In this document: positions 1 to 9,853 of the stretch, piece by piece | Numbering within the stretch: the first letter of the stretch is position 1 | How the letters are laid out: the number at the start of each line of letters is the position of its first letter | NCBI GenBank assembly: GCA_039583875.1 | Contig: CM077155.1 | Coordinates: forward strand, 11,697,046 to 11,761,045 | Direction of reading: 5' to 3' | From: Platanthera guangdongensis | Taxonomy: Eukaryota; Streptophyta; Magnoliopsida; Asparagales; Orchidaceae | Length of the DNA stretch: 64,000 bases | Notes under the pieces: generated by a model | The model's input: only the letters and a program-made list of their open reading frames with translations | Told to the model about the DNA's origin: nothing | Databases searched by the model: none | Program-made: the position numbers and the translations under genes

Positions 1-291
1 TGAACATTTAGCAAGTTCCTCAAAGATGTCATCTGACATTGATTGTGCCAGGATGTTCATTGCTTGTGCATCAGCAATCTTCAGCTTTTTCTGGGCACCT
101 GTCCATTGAGATGATGGAACAGCATTGATACTTGATGCAGCCTGAGATTGAGTTGGACCTGAAAAAATAGATTTAAAGATGTTTTCATCAATGATGTCCA
201 TATAAAACCTAATCCTTGTTTGCCACAGTGCAAACTTATCAAGATTGCACATAGGTAATCTGGTGCTTGAAAAGTCTTCAATTTGTGCCAT
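1..291 (-). CDS. gag: Element A gag, N-terminal part, cut by window edge
   Basis: This is the N-terminus of a copia Gag, the structural protein of the cytoplasmic virus-like particle. It starts at the ATG whose complement is CAT at 289-291 (MAQIEDFSSTR) and stays open for 97 codons to the window edge. It aligns through its length with the Gag of element D (MAQNKDYISIRPP), sharing the CNLDKF-type motif, a W-x-x-R-I-R-F/L-Y-M block and a DDIFEELAKC/DDIFQKVAEC block. The zinc knuckle lies beyond the edge. It is on the minus strand directly downstream of its primer site and LTR. Start choice is supported by the matching start in D. Confidence 0.82.
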   Translation of the reverse strand, partial: MAQIEDFSSTRLPMCNLDKFALWQTRIRFYMDIIDENIFKSIFSGPTQSQAASSINAVPSSQWTGAQKKLKIADAQAMNILAQSMSDDIFEELAKCS

Positions 292-380
292 GATAAACTC
301 TAAAGATATTTAAGATATATCAGATCGTTTTGGTTCAAGTGTTAGCCTGTACAACCAAAGAAACCAACCTGACTTAACCT

Positions 381-392
381 GCTCTGATACCT
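381..392 (-). other. Primer binding site of element A
   Basis: On the minus strand this reads (A)GGTATCAGAGC, matching TGGTATCAGAGC, the plant initiator-Met tRNA 3' complement used by Sireviruses and many copia elements, except for the first base. It lies just inside the LTR whose inner end is the TG at 395-396. Confidence 0.85.
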
Positions 393-508
393 ATTGAAAG
401 TTATGGGGATAGATCTTAACTTAACTAATTAGAGTTATATACTAAGTAAATCAAATCACAACACAAAAATAAAGAAAAAGGAGAGCAAGAAACCAGAAGA
501 CACAAGGA

Positions 509-543
509 TATATAGTGGTTCCCCAACCTGGGTACATCCACTC
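509..543 (-). promoter_or_regulatory. Core promoter block of element A LTR
   Basis: On the minus strand: GTGGATGTACCCA, a short gap, GGGGAACCACTATA. The TATA box (about 508-516) drives transcription leftwards into gag. The same block recurs in the LTRs of B, C, D and I although the surrounding LTR sequence does not otherwise align. Confidence 0.75.
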
Positions 544-1417
544 TTCTACCACTATGGTAGGAATCCACTCAGATTTTTGATCAGGTGCCTGACACTAATG
601 AGCTTTTGATCAGGTGCTCAAAAACCAAACCTCAAGTTTTTTGGTCTGGTGACAGATAACCAAGAATCACTTTTGAAGGGAGATGAAAATCCTTTATATA
701 GAGAGGGATAAGAGATGATAGTGTCTTCTCTGTCAACAATCACAGAGAAGACTAGTGGATATTGATGTTAGCAAATGGATCCACCTGTGATGTAGAATGG
801 TTCAGGTAAATCTGGAGCTTTGCTTCAAGGTGATAGGCCATCAGACTGATGATATCTCCAGCAAGCTTCTTAGACTGATATATATTGAGTGTCACTTTTG
901 AAGCCTGGAGCAGATGAAGAACTCTGTGTATATGTTGATTTGATGTTGAGTTCCTCCTTTTTCTATAAACTGAAAAGCCTTTTCTATGTTCTTGTTCACT
1001 GTCTTGATATTATTTGTCGCAGTGCTCTCTGTCTCTACTTCTCTTTCTATCGGTCTCTGTGTCACTGTTTTTAAATCTATTTCTGTAAAATCTTTTATAT
1101 CTGATTCAAAACCTTACGATTCATAGTATGCAATGGCTAAATCATTCCCGAGAATGGTAATTGCTTTGGGAATGATTTAGTATTAAATCCCGATTTATTC
1201 CATATTTAATGCAGCCTCCAAACGACTATATTCATAAGAATATATGACATTAAATCTGCTAGCTGTAATCTCCTTTAATTAAGCTTTAATTAATTCTGTC
1301 AGCTGTAAATATTTTCGTCTGAATATTGACTGTAATTAATTCTGCCAACTGTACAGAATTCGTCGAGCTCAGTTTTTACTTCGTCGAGCTAAGTCAGCAG
1401 TTCTGCTTAAGCTTCTA

Positions 1418-1815
1418 GTGTCGACACAACTTCTGCGGAATGTGTCGATACAAGTCCTGTGTGTCGACACAATTACTGCTGGTGTTGACACAATTGATGT
1501 CGACACAATTACTGTTGGTGTCGACACAGTTGGTGTCGACACAATTGGTGTCGACAGAGTTGCTTCTAGTGTCGACACAGTTGGTGTCGACAGATGATCT
1601 GTGTGTCGACACAACTTATTCTGGTGTCACACAACCTGGCTATCTGGTGTCGACACAGTCTTGCTATTTGGTGTCGACACAATCTTGCTCAAGTGTCGAC
1701 ACAACATTTCCCAAGTGTCGACACAATTTGTCTGGTGTCGACACAGCCTTTCCCAAGTGTCGACACAATTACTATCTGGTGTCGACACAGACTTTCTTCT
1801 GGTGTCCACACAATC
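1418..1815. repeat. GTGTCGACAC palindrome array in A LTR
   Basis: I count 13 exact copies of the 10-bp perfect palindrome GTGTCGACAC plus several one-base variants (ATGTCGACAC, GTGTCGACAG), separated by short variable spacers rich in AATTACTG, AGTTG and TTTCCCAA. Spacing is irregular, about 15-40 bp, unlike a CRISPR or a head-to-tail satellite. Every copy contains a SalI-type GTCGAC core with two CpGs. The same word occurs in C and D. Confidence 0.9.
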
Positions 1816-1847
1816 TGGCTGAGTCTTTGACAAACTGTTGAAGGTTG

Positions 1848-3493
1848 TGAAAGTCCACCTAGTGTCAACTATGTTCACCTATGGGGGGGGGGGGAATAGG
1901 TGACGTGCAGCGCTTTTGCGGAATTTAAAGATTGTACCTGCACAAAAAAAATAAACAGCACAGCACACAGAGTATACAGCCAATTTATAGTGGTTCCCCG
2001 ACTTGGGTACATCCACTTTCCCCCTTCGACCTATCTCCCAACAAGGGACGACTCGGTCACTTCTCCAACAGGATTGAAATTCAATCCTTGCACTATCGGA
2101 AGGAACCCTTCCACACGTAGGAGTCAACACTCCCACAAACCGGGTTGCACCCAACCCTTACAACTAGGAACCAACTTTCCTTTACAACAAAAGTAAAATA
2201 GTATGTACAAGAAATACAAACTACGTGTGGAGACTACGGTGTCCCTCTTTGTTGACGACGTGGTCTTGAAGTCTACAAAGAGTCCACAACCTTGGTATCT
2301 CTTGGAGAGGATCTCCCCGGAACCGGCGGCGGCAAGAAGGGCGGCGGCTAGGTTCACGGGATCGGCGGCGACGACGATGTGCGGCTGCTGTACTTTAGAG
2401 ATCCAAACTTCGTAGCGAAGCTAGCTAGGTCTACCAATGGTCACACTAGGATCAATCGTCTCGATCGATTCGGATGGGGAAGGATTTCCCGATCTACAAA
2501 TCGAGAGACAAGAGATCTCCGGTTAGACACGTGAGACTCTAAGCTTAGCTAAGCTTCTATCGACCGGAGATCTAGAAGAAACCACGACCAAGACCGGTGA
2601 TCTATACTCTCGCGCGGCGACGGAGGCGGCGGCGGAAATCGCGAACTAGGTCAAGTCGCGGCTCCCGTTTTTCTTTTCTTCTTCGCTGATTTTACTATGC
2701 AAAAATACCCGTGTATTTATACACTGTAGATACTTACAATATGACCGTTGTGGGTCCCACACGTAGATACCCGAAATCCGGTTCAAAATAGTCCAGCGGC
2801 AGAAACCGGTCCAGCAGCATCTCGAGAAATTGCCAAGTAAAATTCGTCGAGAATCATTGGTGATTCTCGACGAATCGGCAAGAATCAGTTAATGATTCTC
2901 AATGATTCGTCGAGAATCACTAGTGATTCTCGACGATTCACTTGTTGATTCTCAACGAATATAACTTGGTTTTCATGATCTGCTCAACGATGGGTTCGGC
3001 GAGAATCATTAGTGATTCTCACCGAATCTTACTTGGCACCGTTTTGAGGTAGCCGAAAAGAGTCGGCGAGAATCACTAATGATTCTCGACGATTCGGCGA
3101 GAATCACTAGTGATTCTCGCCGAATCGGCGAGAATCACTTGGTGATTCTCGTCGAATTTTACTTAGACGAATTTTCGTCTTTCCACCCAAGAGCTGCTCC
3201 TTGACCCATCCTTGCTCCTTGTCTTCTCTTGCATAAACATGGCCCTGTACTTGAAAGTAAGTGCACTCCAATGGAGAGAGTACACGTAGGCCAACACACT
3301 GATCTGCTCAATGAGGGATTACGTCGTGCAGACCCGTGTATATTGACCTACTGCACCCTGACATTGGTGTGCACTTAGCGTGGAAGAACTGCAAGCACAA
3401 CTTAAGAAGTTTCATCAAATACATTGTGAATTCATCTTAGCTTGACAGGGTGGCTTCCTCAAATCCAGGTGATTGTGAATACAATACCCAACA
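1848..3493 (-). repeat. 3' LTR of element B
   Basis: Begins TGAAAGTCCACC and ends CCCAACA on the plus strand, adjacent to the complement of a polypurine tract. It pairs with 8865-10474. The visible differences are scattered substitutions, a GGC-repeat length change near 2630 and one extra hairpin unit near 3095-3125, so this copy is about 36 bp longer. A core promoter block lies near 1984-2018. Confidence 0.93.
2842..3158. repeat. Inverted-repeat (hairpin) array in B 3' LTR
   Basis: About seven units of the form TTCG(T/G)CGAGAATCA, 3-5 bp, TGATTCTCG(A/C)CGAA, each an almost perfect inverted repeat of 30-35 bp with arms up to 15 bp. The arms vary (GTCGAG versus GGCGAG), mostly with matching changes on the other side. 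The 5' LTR copy (9854-10138) has one unit fewer. Confidence 0.9.
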
Positions 3494-3511
3494 ATCTCCC
3501 CCTATTTGACG
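3494..3511 (-). other. Polypurine tract of element B
   Basis: The minus strand reads CAAATAGGGGGAGAT directly before the 3' LTR. The same tract precedes the 3' LTRs of C (mutated), D and I and is a Sirevirus hallmark. Between it and the ORF3 extension (3512-3745) I see only AT-rich sequence with ATATAT runs. Confidence 0.85.
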
Positions 3512-3745
3512 AAGTAAAAACCCTACTAGCTAAGATGAATAACACCAATCAAATAATAAAAACAGCATTCAGAAGTTAAACATGCAGCACAAGAGAATAT
3601 AAGCAACCAGATCAGGACTTGAGTCATTCACAAATTCAAATATATATACCAATATATATATACACATATAATCTCAGAATTGTTCATATAATAACAATAA
3701 ACATTAAATGTTCTTAAGAGAAAATGACAAGCTATAAATTGTTGA

Positions 3746-4369
3746 CTATTTTTCCTTAGCTAAGTCATCCTTGAATTTTTGCGCCAAGTACTTCTTCCTT
3801 TGCCTCTCCATATATTCTTTAGGCTTCGGATAATATCTGGGAGGAGGAACTTTATCTGCATCCGTGTTGTTTCTGAAGAAGATGTTTCGTTTTGCTTCAT
3901 ACGTCTTGTGCATTTCCCACTCATACTGGCTATATACTTCGTTTCGATTGAGTTCTCCTTTTTCTTGTAGCCAGAAGGTGTCCAAGATGATGTTCTTTGA
4001 AACTGGACTCCACTTTTCGTTTCGTACTTCCTCCTCACTTAGTCTGATTCTCTTCTCAGCTAGTGACTCCTTGGATGTCCCTTCTTGAGCTTGTCTCTTG
4101 CCCCTGACTTTTGCTAGGGTCTCTTGATCAAACATGCTCCTCAGTTTAGCTTTGGAAATAGCCCTAGCATCAGCTTCACTTATGGGAACATCTGCAACAC
4201 TTGCACTTAATCCCTCAGCAGCACTTACTCCCTCAGCGGCCGTAGAAGTCTCAGGAGCATGAATACTCACAGGATGATTTTCAGGCAAGGCGACGCCTAA
4301 CGCCTGGTGGAGCATCCACCAGCTGCTGTCATAGATGTATTTGTTTGACTGTTCGAAGTTTGTGATCAT
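3746..4369 (-). CDS. ORF3 C-terminal module of B (WSP...YYPKP protein)
   Basis: A 207-aa open frame in the same reading frame as the 539-aa ORF3 upstream, separated by two TAA codons about 50 nt apart. Its C-terminal half carries a module shared with C (41922-42425) and I (49521-49913): a WSP-x-S/T-x-x-I-I-L start (about residue 117), a Y-S-x-x-E-W-E block, and a YYPKP-x-x-Y-x-E-R-Q end (about residue 180). I know no function for it. The charged, Lys/Arg-rich tail suggests a nucleic-acid or nuclear role, but that is inference. It may be translated by readthrough, by splicing or not at all. Confidence 0.7.
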   Translation of the reverse strand: MITNFEQSNKYIYDSSWWMLHQALGVALPENHPVSIHAPETSTAAEGVSAAEGLSASVADVPISEADARAISKAKLRSMFDQETLAKVRGKRQAQEGTSKESLAEKRIRLSEEEVRNEKWSPVSKNIILDTFWLQEKGELNRNEVYSQYEWEMHKTYEAKRNIFFRNNTDADKVPPPRYYPKPKEYMERQRKKYLAQKFKDDLAKEK

Positions 4370-4423
4370 GATTTATTGAAGCTCGGCCATCTTAGCTATA
4401 TACTCTTTCTCCCCCTTTTTGGC

Positions 4424-6043
4424 TTAGACCGCTATGGAGTTTGCATAAGAATGCAGTGACTCATCAATATGCTTGGTAGTTCTGGTGAATTCAGTGACCA
4501 AGGCCTGCTGATTGGCGTTGAGAGTGACCATATTACCGTCGAACTTTTGAATGTTGTTTGCTACAACATGAGCATTCTGATTTACTACAGCAAGAGTATC
4601 AGTGTTCTTTTTCAATTCGGCCATAAGAAGTGTGACAGCCTCGCCGGCCGCGGTATACTTTTCTTCAAATTTCTTCTCCATCGCGTCAAGTTTATGATTG
4701 ATCTCCACCATATTCTTGAGCATGAGATTTTCAGATGTCTTAATCCTTTTCAACAGTTTATTCTGAGCTTTATCAAAGGAGGCTTTAAGTTCATTCACTA
4801 TGCCCTGAATGACATTTACATTGTGAGTGGCTAGCTCATCTCGTAATGGAAGAGCCGGAGGCACTTCTTGGCCTTGCTCATCAGCAAACGCATCTGTAGA
4901 GCTGGATACAAGCACAGTCTCTAATGGGGGAATGCTGGCGGCCTCTGTAGATTTTTCTGACTCCCCCTCCACTGGTGCATGCTTGTCAGATGGAGGTTCA
5001 AAGAGATCCGGAGTCTCCAATGCTTCATGTCCCTCATTCCCGTCTTCCTCTCCGTCATCATCCATGAAATCATCTTCATCAGCAGCCTCTTCCAACTCTT
5101 TATCAGCAGTCTTCAGTACAGTAGCTTCGGCTCCTTGATCGTTTCGGTTCGGGGCCTCCCCATGCTCCAGCTCAGGTTCACTTTCTTCATGTAGATCTGC
5201 CACAGCATCTCTGGCCAGCTGGGAGATGTCAGATACTACATCAGTATGAGGGGGTAGAGGCTCCCCCTCGATTCCTGCAGTCAAGGTATCAGGAATTTCA
5301 CTGGAAGTGACTGCTGGAGATACTCCCTGTTGTTCTTCCACGACAGTCTGCCAAATACGCCTCTGCCATCGGTCAAACACACTTGAGTCCATCTTCTTCA
5401 AGTAGTGTAGAGGAACACCTTTACTCATGTCAAATTTGTCTCCATTTAGCTGATTTAGATACAGAGTTATGATTCGGCCAAAACTCGGAGAGCTCAAGGT
5501 GTCCTTTATCTTCTCGAACAGCAACGCCCCCCAGTTGAACCTTTTACGGCAGACAATAGATATCAGGATCTTGAACATATCCGCTGAGATATGGTCATGA
5601 GAGTCCGGCTTGCAGATGAGCACCTTTCCGATTATGTCAGACAGAAGCTTCCCTTCTTCATTCATATCCTTGCGCTTGATCGACCGAGTTCCTCGTGGGA
5701 GACCACAGAATAGGAGAGTCCTGCTTTTGTCTTCTTCCTCAAGATAGTCCTCGTCCTCCGTGCTAGAGAGCTGCAGGAAGCGGGTCAGCTTGCTGGCAGA
5801 CATCTTGACCTTTGCCCCAGCCACCTTGCTTTTGATTAGTGAGTCGCCATTCCGGAGTCTTGCGGTAGCGAAGAACTCCAGCACCTCTTTGTCCAAGACT
5901 TTGCAAGGGTGCTCCAGGATGAATGATAGCCCAGCCTCTTCCAGCATCAGAATAATGTTTCTGAATTCGTCCGAGGCGTGAGAGAACCCAGTTCGAACTA
6001 GCTCGCAACCAGTGACCAACCCAGCAGTTGTCCTTGGAGCCAT
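4424..6043 (-). CDS. ORF3 of element B (Sirevirus extra ORF, orphan protein)
   Basis: Intact 539-aa ORF in sense orientation in the position of the Sirevirus 'env-like' gene. Residues about 1-230 form a globular domain shared with ORF3 of C and D: a KEVLEFF-like start, the motif L-x-D-I-I-G-K-x-L near residue 135, HDHIS, R-x-N-W-G-x-L-L-F, F-G-R-I-I, and F-D-R-W-Q-R near 225. It resembles the plant-restricted domain often annotated 'putative plant transposon protein'; I am only moderately sure. Residues 230-390 are acidic and low complexity, and the last 120 residues look coiled coil. I see no signal peptide or membrane segment, so an envelope role is not supported. A possible splice acceptor (CTCCCCTTAG) lies 7 nt before the ATG. 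Confidence 0.82.
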   Translation of the reverse strand: MAPRTTAGLVTGCELVRTGFSHASDEFRNIILMLEEAGLSFILEHPCKVLDKEVLEFFATARLRNGDSLIKSKVAGAKVKMSASKLTRFLQLSSTEDEDYLEEEDKSRTLLFCGLPRGTRSIKRKDMNEEGKLLSDIIGKVLICKPDSHDHISADMFKILISIVCRKRFNWGALLFEKIKDTLSSPSFGRIITLYLNQLNGDKFDMSKGVPLHYLKKMDSSVFDRWQRRIWQTVVEEQQGVSPAVTSSEIPDTLTAGIEGEPLPPHTDVVSDISQLARDAVADLHEESEPELEHGEAPNRNDQGAEATVLKTADKELEEAADEDDFMDDDGEEDGNEGHEALETPDLFEPPSDKHAPVEGESEKSTEAASIPPLETVLVSSSTDAFADEQGQEVPPALPLRDELATHNVNVIQGIVNELKASFDKAQNKLLKRIKTSENLMLKNMVEINHKLDAMEKKFEEKYTAAGEAVTLLMAELKKNTDTLAVVNQNAHVVANNIQKFDGNMVTLNANQQALVTEFTRTTKHIDESLHSYANSIAV

Positions 6044-7212
6044 TGCAGATCTAAGGGGAGAAGCCCTATTCTACGCTTAATCAAAAATCAAAAAGGAAGC
6101 GATACTAGTGATCAAGTCCAAGTGAGGGTGAGGGGATACCTAACGGTGTAGACGGTGAGTTAGTTCGAGTGGAGAAATTCCTGGAGGCAAGAATTGAAGC
6201 CGGAAGAGCGTCCAAGAGCAAAGTGAGCGTCCTGCGGGAAACTTGCGGTGAGAAGCGATGAGAAGTGATGAAAGGTGAGAAGCGGTGAGCGTCCTGCGGG
6301 AAACTTTTTGATATGGAGAGATTCCAGCGGGAATCAGCGGGATACCTTCGATGGAGATCGGTTCGGCGAGCTTTCCTGCAGGAGTCGGCGAGTTTCCGGT
6401 GGAGGAGTTGATTCGGCGAGCTTTCCTGCGGGCTTCGGCGAGTCGGCGGGTAAGGGAAGAGTCGGCGGAAGAGATTTTGCGGGATTTCTACAGAATGTGA
6501 AGAGTATTCTGCGGTAAGTTTCCAGTGGAAATGAAAGGTCGGCGGGATTTCTTTGCATTAACGACAGGTTATAATAAGGGTTTAACAAGTTATAACGGGA
6601 TCCCTTTGCTAAGAATCGGTGGGAATTTGTCTAAGTTGTAATCGAAGGGTTTCTTTGTCTAAGTTGAAATCGAAAGATTTCTTTACTAGGAATCTTCAAG
6701 GTAAGAGGCATTGCAGCATTTTCGAATTCTTCTGATGTCAAGTGAATTTAAAAATTATAAATATATATATATCTTAAAGCCAATCTATTTGGTTTTGAAC
6801 GGGGCTTTTCCAAACACTTCTTGATGTCAGCGTGAGTTTTCGAGATTCACAATGACTTATCTTCGTTAACTCTTTATTGATGTATAAAAGGTTTGTATGT
6901 ATCGAGTTAACCTATCCTTAGATGAGCACACATATATGTATAAGCATAAGTATAAATGTACATATATATATAGATATATATGTAAATGTGGATACAATAT
7001 GACTCAAGTCCTTGAACTGATCAAAAGTACCTGGGATTATGAGAGGTAACTTTTAGTCTCTCTGACTATAACATACCAGGTGCTCAATGTTAGAATGCTT
7101 ATGTAGATATCACTTCTGTTATTTCAGATGCATGTTCCAATTCAGTCTTGGAACACCTACTGTCTAATTCCCCTCATATTTACGGGAACCTAGACTACCC
7201 TGCAAGAAAGAA
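6044..7212. other. gag-ORF3 spacer of B where pol is missing
   Basis: No coding sequence is visible. The part nearest ORF3 (about 6170-6480) has four or more copies of TTCGGCGAG or TCGGCGAG with repeated CTTTCCTGC and TCCTGCGGGAAACTT words. TTCGGCGAG is also an arm of the hairpins in B's LTR. The middle (6740-7000) is ATATAT-rich. The end next to gag (7180-7212) still matches the first bases after the gag stop of C (TTGCAGG), locating the pol deletion breakpoint there. Confidence 0.7.
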
Positions 7213-8790
7213 TTACCTTACCTTAGGAACCCAAAACATATTGGGTCCTGGGTTCCTGTTAGCATAAGCACTCGACTGCCTTCCCCCAGAAAACCTGTCA
7301 GGAAGACTACCTCTGTCCTGTGAATGTGGATAAGCCCTTGCCTTTGGCACAGAGGGGTTGTGCCAACAGTCGATGGCAAAGTGCCCCACTTTGCCACAGC
7401 ACCAACATGGGTGAATGTTGTATCGCCGTTTCCGACCAGATATAGTGACTGAGGTAGTCACGGTCCTAGGTCTAAACGGGATAGAGCATGATCTCCTCAC
7501 AAAATTTCCTCTTCCATCGTGACACGTGGAAGGGTGGAAGGAATGCATGTTGTAAGCGTCATGAGGCCGGGAAGGTGGTGCATTTCTTTCAGGCATCCCC
7601 CTTCCTGAGGCCTCATGAAAACTTACACCATGACTTCTAACCTCCCTATCCCGTGTCCTCAGGTGGTGAGAAGTCTTCTGTGAGTTGGGATATGCAGATT
7701 CGCACCGAGTTGGGGCAGTGGCAGTGAATACAAAGGGCTCAGAATGAGCCTTATGTATTCTCTCATGGGTGGCCATGACGGCCCTTGCACTACGGGTGTC
7801 TCCACATGGGGACAGATCACCCTTGCAGTGACCACGACTATTCCTGTGGTCATACCTGAAGGCATGATGAGTTGCCTTCCTGCTTGGAGTGGGGGGTCGG
7901 AATACTATTTCCCCATTTCTCCACGAATTGATAATCCGGGAGATCCACCCGTTTTCTTGTTTTCTCTTTATAGCATCAACCTTGGAAAAGTTTGATACTA
8001 TTCTTTTCTCATTCTCTAGACTACTCTCTAGAGCTGAGATCTTAGAGTCCTTGACCTTGTTGGACGCCAATTGGAGAACCAACAAGATCTTCAGTCGAGC
8101 AATCTCTTGAGCTTGCTCCTCAGCAAGTAGGTTGCTTTCCTGAAGGGCTCTCTTCAGGGAATCAGAATTTTCTGGAGGAGAGCAGTTCCTGTCTTCAGAA
8201 AGTTCAAAAGATATGGGGCAGGATGAAGAAGTTACCTGCTCTTCCGAGTTATTGTCATTAGAGCAAGTGACCATTGTTTCATCCTCATCAGAGCTGCCTT
8301 CCTCACTGGCCTCTTCAGTCTCTGACACGGACACTGGAGCTCTGATGTTGTCCGAGAGATCCATGCCTTCATCTTCAGAGGTGAGGACCCCCACACAGGC
8401 TTCATCCTCTGGTTGACTGCAGATTTCAGCTTTCTCTGACCCCCCCATCAACTCTGAGATCATCACCCACATAGATTTAGCCGTCCTGCATTTTTCCAAT
8501 TTAGAGCGAGAAGCTCCAGACCAGATATCCAAGATAATTTGACGAATCCTCTCGTCCAAGTTAAATAGTGACAGTTCTGTCTCTGACATCTCTGCAATGC
8601 ATTTGGGCACTTCGATATTCTTTCCAGAGCAAGAGGTCTTCATAGGAACAAAAGGACCCTCTTCCAGGATGAGAGATGCTCGAGGATCGATGACCTCCAA
8701 GTGACATGACACCCTCATCCTCCAGACGGGATAATACTCCTTTGTACATGCGGGAAGTCTTAGTGGCGATATCTCATAATCCAGCTCCAT
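7213..8790 (-). CDS. gag: Gag of element B
   Basis: Intact 525-aa copia Gag starting MELDYEISPLRLP, 75 nt inside the LTR end. It matches the Gag of C in order: an N-terminal capsid-like region with an E-x-x-V/I-W-x-x-R-V start, then a Ser/Glu/Asp-rich acidic stretch at about residues 140-210, a coiled coil (about 210-275), a basic His/Arg-rich stretch and a CX2CX4HX4C zinc knuckle (CWCCGKVGHFAIDC, near residue 463). It ends WVPKVR then stop, as in C where a stop also separates gag from protease. It would package RNA in virus-like particles. With no pol of its own, enzymes must come from another element. Confidence 0.9.
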   Translation of the reverse strand: MELDYEISPLRLPACTKEYYPVWRMRVSCHLEVIDPRASLILEEGPFVPMKTSCSGKNIEVPKCIAEMSETELSLFNLDERIRQIILDIWSGASRSKLEKCRTAKSMWVMISELMGGSEKAEICSQPEDEACVGVLTSEDEGMDLSDNIRAPVSVSETEEASEEGSSDEDETMVTCSNDNNSEEQVTSSSCPISFELSEDRNCSPPENSDSLKRALQESNLLAEEQAQEIARLKILLVLQLASNKVKDSKISALESSLENEKRIVSNFSKVDAIKRKQENGWISRIINSWRNGEIVFRPPTPSRKATHHAFRYDHRNSRGHCKGDLSPCGDTRSARAVMATHERIHKAHSEPFVFTATAPTRCESAYPNSQKTSHHLRTRDREVRSHGVSFHEASGRGMPERNAPPSRPHDAYNMHSFHPSTCHDGRGNFVRRSCSIPFRPRTVTTSVTISGRKRRYNIHPCWCCGKVGHFAIDCWHNPSVPKARAYPHSQDRGSLPDRFSGGRQSSAYANRNPGPNMFWVPKVR

Positions 8791-8850
8791 GCTTCTGACA
8801 CCGGTGGCAGGATACTACTCAAGGTGTTAACCTTTTTGATGAGCAACCTC

Positions 8851-8862
8851 GCTCTGATACCA
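8851..8862 (-). other. Primer binding site of element B
   Basis: The minus strand reads TGGTATCAGAGC, a perfect match to the initiator-Met tRNA site, two bases from the 5' LTR. Confidence 0.92.
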
Positions 8863-9001
8863 CTTAAAAGTCCACCTAGTGTCAACTATGTTCACCTATG
8901 GGGGGGGGGGGGAATAGGTGACGTGCAGCGTTTTTGCGGAATTTAAAGATTGTACCTGCACAACAAAAATAAACAGCACAACACACAGAGTAGACAAGCA
9001 A

Positions 9002-9036
9002 TTTATAGTGGTTCCCCGACTTTGGTACATCCACTT
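9002..9036 (-). promoter_or_regulatory. Core promoter block of B 5' LTR
   Basis: Minus strand: AAGTGGATGTACCAAAG, then CGGGGAACCACTATAAAT. The TATA box is about 140 bp from the inner LTR end and points towards gag. It shares the block found in A, C, D and I. Confidence 0.8.
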
Positions 9037-9853
9037 TCCCCCTTCGACCTATCTCCCAACAAGGGATGACTCGGTCACTTCTCCAACAGGATTGAAATCC
9101 AATCCTTGCACTATCGGAAGGAACCCTTCCACACGTAGGAGTCAACACTCCCACAAACCGGGTTGCACCCAACCCTTACAACTAGGAACCAACGTTCCTT
9201 TACAACAAAAGTAAAATAGTATGTACAAGAAATACAAACTACGTGTGGAGACTACGGTGTCCCTCTTTGTTGACGACGTGGTCTTGAAGTCTACAAAGAG
9301 TCCACAACCTTGGTCTCTCTTGGAGAGGATCTCCCCGGAACCGGCGGCGGCAAGAAGGGCGGCGGCTAGGTTCACGGGATCGGCGGCGACGACGATGTGC
9401 GGCTGCTGTACTTTAGAGATCCAAACTTCGTAGCGAAGCTAGCTAGGTCTACCAACGGTCACACTAGGATCAATCATCTCGATCGATTCGGATGGGGAAG
9501 GATTTCCCGATCTACAAATCGAGAGACAAGAGATCTCCGGTTAGACACGTGAGACTCTAAGCTTAGCTAAGCTTCTATCGACCGGAGATCTGGAAGAAAC
9601 CACGATCAAGACCGGTGATCTATACTCTCGCGTGGCGACGGAGGCGGAAATCGCGAACTAGGTCAAGTCGCGGCTCCCGTTTTTCTTTTCTTCTTCGCTG
9701 ATTTTACTGTGCAAAAATACCCGTGTATTTATACACTGTAGATACTTACAATATGACCGTTGTGGGTCCCACACGTAGATACCCGAAATCCGGTTCAAAA
9801 TAGTCCAGCGGCAGAAACCGGTCCAGCAGCATCTCGAGAAATTGCCAAGTAAA

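Larger units (their letters stand above)
395..1847 (-). repeat. 5' LTR of element A, inner part
   Basis: The LTR starts at TG (395-396) next to the primer site and runs to the insertion point of B, where 1843-1847 (GGTTG) is one copy of B's target duplication. It continues at 10480-10607, giving an LTR of about 1.58 kb. It holds the Sirevirus core promoter block near 509-543 and an array of GTGTCGACAC words in its outer third. No coding capacity is credible; the apparent ORFs here are low-complexity translations of the array. Confidence 0.87.

Noticed and set aside
381..392. Fragments of tRNA-Met genes
   Set aside because: Only the 12-bp primer complement is present next to LTR ends; no cloverleaf can be formed around it (same for 8851, 21005, 39925, 17281).
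1369..1878. Several overlapping ORFs of 65-133 codons with VSTQ / CRHN repeats
   Set aside because: They are translations of the GTGTCGACAC array in all frames, on both strands; no start context, no homology to a domain, and the sister arrays give similar artefacts (19387-20028, 42911-43460, 44444-44959).
6275..6588. ORFs on both strands in B's spacer
   Set aside because: Short, made of GGCGAG/TTTCC repeats, not preserved in C or D spacers.
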